Source: JAAYAN01 sp964437215 (GTDB taxonomy: Bacteria > Bacteroidota > Ignavibacteria > Ignavibacteriales > Melioribacteraceae). From it: a DNA stretch of 27,639 nucleotides. Shown one piece after another: positions 1 through 5,912 of the stretch. The notes beneath the pieces are model-generated. The model was not told the origin of the DNA. It saw only the letters and a program-made list of their open reading frames with translations, and did no database searches. The translations under genes were made by a program, and so were the position numbers. The stretch is from positions 1 through 27,639 of the forward strand of contig CAYTFZ010000026.1 of the NCBI GenBank assembly GCA_964437215.1, read 5' to 3'. The stretch's first letter is position 1, and every line of letters starts with the position of its first letter.

Positions 1-692
1 GATTCATTTGCAAGAATTCTAATCCTGTCTCCTCTTTTAAGAAGGAAATCATCTGCAATTTTAACAATCAGCTTTTCTTCTTTATTTCCATCGTAGCTTA
101 AACGGGAAATTTCCGCTTCGGTAACATTTTCGTATGCCTGATTTATTCCTCCTCCAAAAAGAATTGCATCCGAGAGTTTATCGCCTTCAGCAAACTGAAA
201 CTTAACAGAAGTTAATTCCACACTCTCTTTTCTTTTACGAAAATTTATTGCTCCGGAAATTTCCACAAAATTCCTTGAATTATCCAATTGCGGGAAGATA
301 ATAACATCATTGTTTTTAAGATAAGGGTTATTGGCAAAGTCGCCGGTAAGTCTGAATTTTGCAAGGTCAATTTTAATTTCAGTCCCGTCGAATCTTCTTA
401 AAGTTATATCTCTTTCGGGATAGGCTAACTCTTCCAGACCTTTCAAATCCTGAGTTGCGGTTAATTGGGCAATTTTTATTTCGTTGTACATACGTGTAAT
501 AAACTGGTCAACTCTTTCGGTAGCAGAGGCAGAAAAAGAACCGCTAACAGGGAAATTTCCTCCGATTGTAACGCTGATAATGTTAAGCGTCATCATATCT
601 GATGAAGAACTTGTGGAGCGGTCGCCAAACTGAGCGAAGAGAACAGGAGTAAGAGAAAGAAGTAAGAGTAAGGATAAAAGTCTTTTTTTCAT
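1..692 (-). CDS. SLBB-domain polysaccharide export protein (3' part cut by window edge)
   Basis: About 230 codons are visible, read from an ATG at 690-692 leftward off the window with no stop. The N-terminus is a signal peptide: MKKR, a leucine-rich core, then an LFAQ cleavage-like end near residue 21. Two repeated units follow. The first contains ISVTIGGNFPVSGSF and ends in NNPYLKNNDVIIFP; the second starts VEISGAINF. This is the pattern of SLBB (soluble ligand-binding beta-grasp) repeats of Wza/capsule export proteins, where a ...GDVI.VP stretch closes each unit. The usual N-terminal Poly_export domain is not evident before the first unit. The likely role is a periplasmic or outer-membrane protein in export of extracellular polysaccharide, consistent with rfbB nearby. 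The start has no strong Shine-Dalgarno. A GAGTAA-type repeat lies inside the signal peptide codons. Family assignment is good; the exact substrate is unknown. Confidence 0.75.
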   Translation of the reverse strand, partial: MKKRLLSLLLLLSLTPVLFAQFGDRSTSSSSDMMTLNIISVTIGGNFPVSGSFSASATERVDQFITRMYNEIKIAQLTATQDLKGLEELAYPERDITLRRFDGTEIKIDLAKFRLTGDFANNPYLKNNDVIIFPQLDNSRNFVEISGAINFRKRKESVELTSVKFQFAEGDKLSDAILFGGGINQAYENVTEAEISRLSYDGNKEEKLIVKIADDFLLKRGDRIRILANE

Positions 693-783
693 AGTTTACA
701 ATAACTTTTTATTTTTTGTGCGTTAATCTAATAAATTTTCTATATCAATTTAACCTTTTATTTTAAAGTCTAGCTACAAATTG

Positions 784-909
784 ACTTATCAAACCGTTGA
801 AACGGTTATTAATATTTAGTTTGACCACTTAACCAATGGTTTCCAACAGAGCCGGACAGGGAAACCATTGGTTACTTTGAACTTGGTTAATATTAAGCCG
901 GGGATAAGT
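784..909. repeat. Nested inverted repeat, MITE-like or large palindrome
   Basis: The core is a perfect 15-bp inverted pair, TAACCAATGGTTTCC at 830-844 and its complement at 860-874, around a 15-nt loop. The symmetry continues outward with gaps: TTAATATT at 808-815 matches AATATTAA at 889-896, and ACTTATC at 784-790 matches GATAAGT at 903-909. On the left side only, a further small palindrome AACCGTT-ga-AACGGTT sits at 792-807. No reading frame lies within. A U-tract is lacking, so it is not an ordinary terminator. The outer arms could be the ends of a miniature transposable element, but no target-site duplication was recognised. Confidence 0.6.
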
Positions 910-955
910 TGTTAAACCTCACAGTGAAAAAAAACAATAGTTTATAAATAATTGT

Positions 956-1083
956 CCCGACTTTTAAGTCGGGTTTAAAATATATAAAATGAAAAAGCTG
1001 GGTTTTAACCCCCAAAAAAGATACCTTTGGACTAAAGTCCATGAAATAAACTGTATTATTTAACCGCGAGATAAATCTCGCGG
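956..1083. repeat. Cluster of four short palindromes with two-base centres (REP-like)
   Basis: Four palindromes follow one another: CCCGACTT-tt-AAGTCGGG (956-973), GGGTT-tt-AACCC (1000-1011), TGGACT-aa-AGTCCA (1028-1041) and CCGCGAGAT-aa-ATCTCGCGG (1064-1083). Each has perfect arms and a TT or AA centre. They are more GC-rich than their surroundings and are spaced by 16 to 26 bases. This resembles the REP or BIME arrays mobilised by IS200-like Y1 (RAYT) transposases. That link is inference, since no transposase lies in the window. Confidence 0.55.
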
Positions 1084-1291
1084 CAATTTAGTAAAAACAT
1101 TCCTTAAGTTGACTCTTATTGTCAAAGTCGGACAAGTTAAAGGGGACTTTCTAAATACCAAATAATTATCATAATTTAGTTTCCTCTTTCAAAAGTAAAC
1201 TTTTGCCGTACAACCTTCCAACAAATCCCACTTCTGCCTAACATTACCTTCTTGCTTTAACTAAACCCTATAGATTAACATTATATTTTAT

Positions 1292-1627
1292 CTATTCTTT
1301 ATTCAAAATACTTTCTACTTGTTTTTTAAGTCCGGGTAATTTATTCACAATAACATCCCAAAGTAATTCATAGTCAACATTAAAATAATGATGAATAATC
1401 TTATCTCGCATTCCTGAAATTTTCTTCCATTCAATTTCCCGATGTGTTTTTCGGAATTCGGGAGTTAAATTTTTAACAGCTTCACCAATAATCTCCAGAC
1501 TTCTGGAGAATGCTCTTGTGTACATCTCATTTTCAATAAAAGAATTATAATCAAGTTTTTCTGAGGTCTTTGATAAAAATATTATTTCATCTAATATGTG
1601 TTTTAAATAAACCTCGTTAAGCTTCAT
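1292..1627 (-). CDS. hepT: HepT-like HEPN toxin (DUF86 family)
   Basis: This 111-residue, mostly helical protein belongs to the DUF86/HepT group of HEPN proteins. The family's active-site motif RX4HXY is intact as R74-DKII-H79-H-Y81 in the sequence RDKIIHHYF. In studied members HepT is an RNase-type toxin. Its partner MntA silences it by attaching AMP to the tyrosine of this motif. The gene overlaps the end of the upstream mntA by 11 bases (1617-1627), so the two are translationally coupled. It is the last gene of the pair; the palindrome-rich spacer follows. Length fits the family. Toxicity here is inferred, not shown. Confidence 0.85.
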   Translation of the reverse strand: MKLNEVYLKHILDEIIFLSKTSEKLDYNSFIENEMYTRAFSRSLEIIGEAVKNLTPEFRKTHREIEWKKISGMRDKIIHHYFNVDYELLWDVIVNKLPGLKKQVESILNKE

Positions 1628-1919
1628 ACCATCTCACTTCATTTTTAATGTATGGAAGCATATAAGGGCTAATACCTTTTTCTGTCAGCAGATCAACTTT
1701 TCTATTAAATATCTTTTCTAATTCAAAAACAAGATTTATGAAGTTGTCAAATGACTTTTCCTCGAAATCTACCAGAAAATCAATATCACTGTTTTTGGTT
1801 TCTTCTTTTCTAATATAAGAACCAAATAAACCAATTCTTTTTACACTATATTTCTTAAGCAAATATTGGTTAGTCTGCAAAATCTCAAAAATATCATTTG
1901 ATGATAAATCTTTATTCAT
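1617..1919 (-). CDS. mntA: MntA-like nucleotidyltransferase antitoxin
   Basis: This 100-residue minimal nucleotidyltransferase has the polymerase-beta fold signature GSX10DXD: G33-S34, ten residues, D45-I-D47, within LFGSYIRKEE...SDIDFLVDF. A further acidic strand, RKVDLLTE, supplies the expected third carboxylate region. In characterised MntA/HepT pairs this enzyme uses ATP to AMPylate the catalytic tyrosine of HepT and so acts as antitoxin. It is the first gene of the pair and overlaps hepT. An AGG-containing sequence lies close before the ATG at 1917-1919. A stand-alone nucleotidyltransferase is possible but unlikely with a HEPN partner overlapping it. Confidence 0.85.
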   Translation of the reverse strand: MNKDLSSNDIFEILQTNQYLLKKYSVKRIGLFGSYIRKEETKNSDIDFLVDFEEKSFDNFINLVFELEKIFNRKVDLLTEKGISPYMLPYIKNEVRWYEA

Positions 1920-2066
1920 ATAACCTGAATATAAATGGCAAAATCTTTATAAATATGATACTCAATCTTATCTGATAACAGGAGTTAATTCAAATAACAT
2001 AATTTTCTAATATATTATTCAGAAAAATCTTTTATCGAATTTGTTTAACATTTTTTGCTTTTAATT

Positions 2067-2166
2067 CTTACTCTTACTCTTTCCACGCCCAGCGGCGGGC
2101 AAGCTTCTTACCTGCCTGCCGGTTTGTAAACCAGACTTTTGACTGGTAGGCATGGCTCTTACTCTT
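2067..2166. repeat. GC-rich repeat flanked by TTACTC tracts
   Basis: Between rfbB and mntA, a GC-rich stretch (about 2084-2154) stands out from the AT-rich spacer. It has GCCC/GGGC arms (2087-2100), GGTTT-gt-AAACC (2121-2132), and an imperfect inverted pair TGCCTGCCGGT / ACTGGTAGGCA (2113-2123 and 2142-2152). It is bordered by TTACTCTTACTCT at 2068-2080 and CTCTTACTCTTG at 2157-2167. The composition and symmetry look like an interspersed repeat rather than a terminator, as no U-tract follows on the minus strand. Confidence 0.4.
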
Positions 2167-2168
2167 GT

Positions 2169-3182
2169 TTACCTGTTCATATAAAGATTATTATAATATT
2201 TTACATACTCGCCGGAAATAATTCTTTCCCACCAGTTACGGTTTTGTTTGTACCAATTGATCGTGTTTTCAATTGCCTGCTCAAATTCAAACTCCGGTTT
2301 CCAGCCAAGTTCATTCTGTATTTTGGATGAATCAATCGCATAGCGCCTGTCGTGTCCGGGTCTGTCTTTTACGTATTCAATCAGACTTTCATCTTTCCCG
2401 ACTGCCTTTAAAAGCAGTTTTACAATATCGATATTCTTCATTTCGCGGCTGGCGCCAATGTTATAAACTTCGCCGGTTCTGCCTTTTTCGAATACAAGAT
2501 TTATTGCTTTATTATGATCGATAACGTAAATCCAATCGCGCACGTTTAAGCCGTCGCCGTAAACCGGGAGTTTTTTATCGTGCATTGCGTTTATTGTCAT
2601 TAAAGGAATTAGCTTTTCGGGGAATTGCAGCGGACCGTAATTATTTGAACATCTGGTTGTAACAACAGGCATTCCGTAAGTATGATAAAACGCGTTTACC
2701 ATCATATCGGCTGCGGCTTTGCTTGATGAATAAGGGCTATTAGGTGAAAGAGGTGTATTTTCCGTAAACAAGCCTTCCGCTCCCAGACTTCCGTAAACTT
2801 CATCAGTTGAAACCTGCAAAAACTTTTCCACATTGTATCTGCGGGCAGTTTCGAGCAGCACGTTTGTTCCAATTACGTTTGTCTGGTAAAATATTTCCGA
2901 ACCGAGAATACTTCTATCCACGTGCGATTCTGCTGCAAAGTTTATTACATATTTGATTGAATACTTCTGAAAGATATAATCGACCAATTCACGATTGCAA
3001 ATATCGCCTTTAACGAATCTGTAATTTTTATTGTTTTCAATTCCTTTCAGATTTTCAAGATTTCCTGCATAAGTCAGTTTATCGAGATTTACTATAAAAT
3101 AATCATCACGTTCATTAAGAATGTGGTTAAGATAGTTGCTTCCGATAAAACCTGCGCCGCCTGTTACTAGAATATGTTTCAT
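2169..3182 (-). CDS. rfbB: dTDP-glucose 4,6-dehydratase
   Basis: This 337-residue extended short-chain dehydrogenase converts dTDP-D-glucose to dTDP-4-keto-6-deoxy-D-glucose, the second step towards dTDP-L-rhamnose and related deoxysugars. Seen features are the NAD-binding GGAGFIGS at residues 8-15, TDEVYG at 126-131 (RmlB-type catalytic Asp-Glu), and the Y151-xxx-K155 pair in YSSSK. NFAAESHVDRS is also typical of the family, and length is normal. No rfbA, C or D lies beside it, so the rest of the pathway must be elsewhere. The ATG at 3180-3182 is preceded directly by an AT-rich TTATAATGTATAAT-type repeat with no Shine-Dalgarno. Together with the SLBB protein it suggests surface polysaccharide synthesis. 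Confidence 0.95.
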   Translation of the reverse strand: MKHILVTGGAGFIGSNYLNHILNERDDYFIVNLDKLTYAGNLENLKGIENNKNYRFVKGDICNRELVDYIFQKYSIKYVINFAAESHVDRSILGSEIFYQTNVIGTNVLLETARRYNVEKFLQVSTDEVYGSLGAEGLFTENTPLSPNSPYSSSKAAADMMVNAFYHTYGMPVVTTRCSNNYGPLQFPEKLIPLMTINAMHDKKLPVYGDGLNVRDWIYVIDHNKAINLVFEKGRTGEVYNIGASREMKNIDIVKLLLKAVGKDESLIEYVKDRPGHDRRYAIDSSKIQNELGWKPEFEFEQAIENTINWYKQNRNWWERIISGEYVKYYNNLYMNR

Positions 3183-3214
3183 AATGTATAATTCATAATT
3201 TATAATGTATAATG
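3181..3214. repeat. TTATAATGTATAAT-type repeat, copy 1
   Basis: ATAATGTATAATTC followed by ATAATTTATAATGTATAATG forms a near-palindromic AT tract. It begins inside the rfbB start codon region and forms its whole leader. Related copies occur at 4085-4118, 4200-4226, 4316-4339 and 4581-4613. Confidence 0.55.
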
Positions 3215-3220
3215 ATTGAT

Positions 3221-3243
3221 GCCCGGAAAAACGCCGGGCTTTT
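3221..3243 (+). terminator. GC-rich hairpin with T-tract on the plus strand
   Basis: GCCCGG (3221-3226) and CCGGGC (3234-3239) pair around a 7-nt AT-rich loop, followed on the plus strand by TTTTATTT. Its polarity is opposite to both neighbouring genes: no plus-strand gene ends here, and on the minus strand no T-tract follows the stem. It may still slow polymerase between the barrel-like gene and rfbB, or be a stray REP-like palindrome. Confidence 0.4.
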
Positions 3244-3288
3244 ATTTAGTAGCTTCGTTCTTACTCTTACTCATACTTCTTACTCTTC

Positions 3289-4014
3289 TCAGTAGGTTAC
3301 CAATCCTATAAATATCCCGGTCTGAATATAAAACCCGTTACCATTCAAATCCGATGGAACGCCTGAAATACTTAAACCGTTATCTACTTCCCAATTGTCA
3401 CCAATAGCAAACTGGTATCCTGTTCCAAGACGGAAAAACAGAAAACGATTAATTGGAATATCGATATTAAGGGTAGGAGTAAGAGTAAGAAAGCTGACTG
3501 ACAATTTCTTATTTATGTTATTTGTTCCGTTTTGAACATCTGTAAATAATGTATTCCAGTTGTAATTTCCGCTGTTTTTGTAAAGATCGATTTCAATTGA
3601 ACCGCCGCCAACCAAAGCTCCTGCAGATACTCCAAAACCATCAAAAAACGGAAGTGTATATTCTATTGAAAATCCAAGGTTTGAAATGCTATATTGAACT
3701 TCATTGGATATGCCGTTTACAATATTTGATTCGCTGATATTACCGCTATAACCAAAAGCCCCGACTCGTACATTTTTAAGCAGGAAATAAATATAACCTG
3801 CTCCTCCTGAAGAGTAAATCGGTTTTGTTGATAATTTTGGAAATCCGATCGACTCAAGTTTTGTGTTTAATGGAGAATAGTTGGGGAAAATAAAAGTCGG
3901 TGTAAAACCGATTCCGCCGCCAAAACGGGCAATATGCCCGACTTCGGGAGCATCCTGAGCTTTAATTAAAACTGCAAATACCGATAAAAAGAATATTATT
4001 GATTTAAGTTTCAT
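3289..4014 (-). CDS. Secreted outer-membrane beta-barrel-like protein, function unknown
   Basis: This 241-residue protein opens with a clear signal peptide: MKLK, a hydrophobic stretch, and cleavage after the AQ near residue 20. The mature part is rich in glycine, serine, asparagine and aromatics, with alternating hydrophobic strands such as YIYFLLKNVRVGAFGYSG, LGFSIEYTLPFF, LFFRLGTGYQFAIG and a final GFYIQTGIFIGLVTY. This alternation and the aromatic end suggest a small outer-membrane beta-barrel. No named family was recognised and no catalytic motif is seen. The gene lies alone between repeats, upstream of rfbB and separated from it by a hairpin. The ATG lacks a strong ribosome site. Confidence 0.65.
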   Translation of the reverse strand: MKLKSIIFFLSVFAVLIKAQDAPEVGHIARFGGGIGFTPTFIFPNYSPLNTKLESIGFPKLSTKPIYSSGGAGYIYFLLKNVRVGAFGYSGNISESNIVNGISNEVQYSISNLGFSIEYTLPFFDGFGVSAGALVGGGSIEIDLYKNSGNYNWNTLFTDVQNGTNNINKKLSVSFLTLTPTLNIDIPINRFLFFRLGTGYQFAIGDNWEVDNGLSISGVPSDLNGNGFYIQTGIFIGLVTY

Positions 4015-4083
4015 CTGTAAGATTATAATTTCGAAATGCTAAATCTAACTAATTTTGCCTTTAAATAAAAACAAGAAGATGGG

Positions 4084-4225
4084 TAATTTATAATGTGTAA
4101 GCTAGAATGTATAATTATTGTTAGAATTTCTTTGAAATTCTTATACTTATTTTAATATCCTACGGTAATTAACCTAATTTAGGTTTTTACAATAATTATT
4201 CATTATACATTCTAAATTATAAATT
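4084..4225. repeat. Long inverted repeat with two inner palindromes
   Basis: The outer arms, about 37 nt each at 4084-4121 and 4189-4225, are inverted copies of each other with small gaps. Both contain AATTTATAAT, AGAATGTATAAT and TATTGT in the same order on opposite strands. The 67-nt interior holds AGAATTTC-ttt-GAAATTCT (4123-4141) and AACCTAA-t-TTAGGTT (4171-4185). The arms belong to the TTATAATGTATAAT family. No reading frame is present. Confidence 0.55.
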
Positions 4226-4229
4226 AAAA

Positions 4230-4307
4230 AAAGGCTTTTTGGTCTCTATAAACGGTTTGCCAAGTTAACCGCTTGTCTACCACAACAAGTAGAAACCAAA
4301 AGCCTTT
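4230..4307 (-). terminator. 78-nt branched hairpin with U-tract, possible ftsZ terminator or small RNA
   Basis: Read on the minus strand, an 18-19 nt stem pairs AAAGGCTTTTGGTTTCTA (4290-4307) with TAGAGACCAAAAAGCCTTT (4230-4248), with one mismatch and one bulge. It is followed by seven T (plus-strand A at 4226-4232). The interior can form two small hairpins, CTTGT/ACAAG and CGGTT/AACCG, giving a three-way junction. As the first T-tailed stem downstream of ftsZ on that strand, about 310 nt past its stop, it could end the long dcw transcript. The branched interior is larger than a normal terminator loop. TTATAATGTATAAT-type repeats flank it on both sides in inverted orientation. Confidence 0.5.
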
Positions 4308-4315
4308 AGGTAATG

Positions 4316-4339
4316 CATAATGTATAATTTATAATGTAG
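4316..4339. repeat. TTATAATGTATAAT-type repeat right of the hairpin
   Basis: CATAATGTATAATTTATAATGTAG is the inverted counterpart of the copy to the left of the hairpin (about 4200-4226), so the 78-nt stem sits between opposing repeats. Confidence 0.5.
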
Positions 4340-4580
4340 AATTACTCAATTAATTAACTATGATAAATATTGTAAACAATTAAGTATTTCGTACGTTATC
4401 GAAAAATACTGTTAAATTATATGTCCTGTTTCATTAATTATACTATACTTCTATTTCCTTTTACAATAAAACAATCATTTGCTTATACTTCCGTTTCACA
4501 AATATTTCTTTTTGATGAAATACTGATATAAATATTTATAATGGAAATGAATATTTTCAACAAGTCAAAATGATGTCTTT

Positions 4581-4613
4581 CATTATACATTATACATTAT
4601 AAATTATACATTA
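4581..4613. repeat. TTATAATGTATAAT-type repeat next to the ftsZ stop
   Basis: CATTATACATTATACATTAT followed by AAATTATACATTA begins four bases beyond the ftsZ stop codon. It is the same family as the copy touching the rfbB start. Confidence 0.55.
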
Positions 4614-4617
4614 ATCC

Positions 4618-5889
4618 TCAGTCCATCATCATTCGTAAGAAAGAAGAACTGTCTTCATCCTGCTTTTCTTCTTCTTCAATTGCATCGTTTCTCTCGAATA
4701 AAGATGTTTGGGTTTTATCAATTTTATAACCGCTTTGCGGAACAAAATCTTTATTAGCAAAAGAAGAATTTGTGCTTTTCACGCGGAATATTGTAGGGAT
4801 TTCCAGATTATTCATTTCTTCTTCCGATACAGTTTTGTTTGTAAGACCATACCCCGAAAAGAATGATTCTTTAGGTTTTTCTTCTTTTCTTTCAGCAAAA
4901 TTCCTTAATGTGCTTGATGCTTGTGCTGTATCGAAACCAGTTGCAATAACTGTATAAGAAACATATTCGTTCATTTCTTCTTTATTTACCCAGCCGAAAA
5001 TTACATTTGCTTCTTCACCGGCTGCATCGTAAATAACTTTATTTCCTTCATCAATTTCCTGCATTGTAAGGTTATTTGAACCGGTTACATTGAGGAGTAT
5101 GTTTTTTGCGCCTTTTATGCTTACACCTTCGAGCAACGGCGATGAAATAGCTTTTTGAGCAGCTTCTACCGCGCGGTTTTCGCCGGAAGCAGTTCCGCAT
5201 CCCATTAGGGCTTCGCCGCTTTCGTTCATAACTGAACGCACGTCTGCAAAATCGACGTTGATAATTCCGGGAATAGTAATTATATCTGCAATTCCGCGTG
5301 TTGCTTCGTAAAGTACTTCATTAGGTTTATCGAAAGCTGTTGCAGCAGCAATCGATTTATCGAGAATGTTTAATAATCTTTCGTTAGGAATAATAATCAA
5401 ACTGTCAACATACTGGCGCAATTCCTGAATCCCTTTTTCGGCATTCATCATTCTTTTCTTACCTTCCCAACGGAATGGTTTAGTTACAATACCTATTACC
5501 AAGGCACCCAGACTTTGAGCTACAGAAGCAATTAATGGAGCTGCACCTGTTCCGGTTCCGCCGCCCATTCCTGCAGTTATAAAAACCATATCACTTCCTT
5601 CAAGAATTTTTGCAAGAAGTTCTCTGTCTTCTTCGGCAGCTTTTTTGCCTACATTGGGATCGGCTCCTGCGCCTAAACCTTTAGTTAAATTTTTTCCTAT
5701 CTGAACTCTGTGCGGCGTATCCATTTTAGCAAGAACCTGCGCATCTGTGTTTACTGCAATATAATCCACATCTGTCAGTCCTCTTTTCATCATACTTTCG
5801 ATGGCGTTGCATCCGCCGCCGCCTACACCTACTACTTTTAATACAGCAGACATTTTTTCAGTTGTCTCTAATGTTGCGAATCTTGGCAT
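4618..5889 (-). CDS. ftsZ: Cell division GTPase FtsZ
   Basis: This 423-residue tubulin homologue polymerises at midcell as the Z ring. Seen are the N-terminal GGGGCNA (residues 23-29), the tubulin signature GGGTGTG (109-115), and the T7 loop NVDFAD (211-216), whose acidic residues drive GTP hydrolysis. A variable linker of about 70 residues follows. The C-terminal peptide reads SSSFLRMMMD: it keeps the FLR core used to bind FtsA but ends in acid rather than basic residues. The start at 5887-5889 has a perfect AAGGAGG six bases before the ATG, the strongest ribosome site in the cluster, fitting its need for high expression. A later Met at residue 13 is less likely as start. It is the last gene of the dcw block, 23 bases after ftsA. 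Confidence 0.98.
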   Translation of the reverse strand: MPRFATLETTEKMSAVLKVVGVGGGGCNAIESMMKRGLTDVDYIAVNTDAQVLAKMDTPHRVQIGKNLTKGLGAGADPNVGKKAAEEDRELLAKILEGSDMVFITAGMGGGTGTGAAPLIASVAQSLGALVIGIVTKPFRWEGKKRMMNAEKGIQELRQYVDSLIIIPNERLLNILDKSIAAATAFDKPNEVLYEATRGIADIITIPGIINVDFADVRSVMNESGEALMGCGTASGENRAVEAAQKAISSPLLEGVSIKGAKNILLNVTGSNNLTMQEIDEGNKVIYDAAGEEANVIFGWVNKEEMNEYVSYTVIATGFDTAQASSTLRNFAERKEEKPKESFFSGYGLTNKTVSEEEMNNLEIPTIFRVKSTNSSFANKDFVPQSGYKIDKTQTSLFERNDAIEEEEKQDEDSSSFLRMMMD

Positions 5890-5890
5890 T

Positions 5891-5900
5891 TTTTCCTCCT
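5891..5900 (-). promoter_or_regulatory. Strong Shine-Dalgarno of ftsZ
   Basis: On the minus strand AAGGAGG stands just ahead of the ftsZ ATG. Most other genes in the cluster have weak or no such site, so this probably raises FtsZ output from the shared transcript and fixes the start. Confidence 0.75.
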
Positions 5901-5912
5901 TGTTGTGGTAGT

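Larger units (their letters stand above)
693..1291. other. Gene-free, palindrome-rich spacer
   Basis: No credible reading frame is seen in this 599-base stretch. It holds a nested inverted repeat (784-909), a run of four short near-perfect palindromes (956-1083), and AT-rich sequence. It separates the 5' end of the SLBB gene from the 3' end of the HepT/MntA pair, so it must hold the SLBB promoter. I could not identify that promoter with confidence. Confidence 0.6.
4015..4617. other. Gene-free, repeat-rich spacer downstream of ftsZ
   Basis: No convincing coding frame is seen in about 600 bases between the end of ftsZ and the barrel-like gene. It holds an inverted repeat (4084-4225), a 78-nt structured hairpin (4230-4307), and several TTATAATGTATAAT-type copies, the last ending just after the ftsZ stop. 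The part at 4344-4580 is plain AT-rich sequence in which I recognise nothing. Confidence 0.6.

Noticed and set aside
956..1083. CRISPR array
   Set aside because: The four palindromes differ in sequence and spacing, so there is no constant repeat.
3221..3243. Terminator for the barrel-like gene
   Set aside because: The T-tract is on the plus strand, opposite to the gene's direction, so it is reported only as a plus-strand hairpin of low confidence.
4230..4307. Reading the structured element as a tRNA or as an integron attC site
   Set aside because: No tRNA T-loop or anticodon arm of normal size fits, and the paired core sites of attC are not arranged correctly; no integrase is present.
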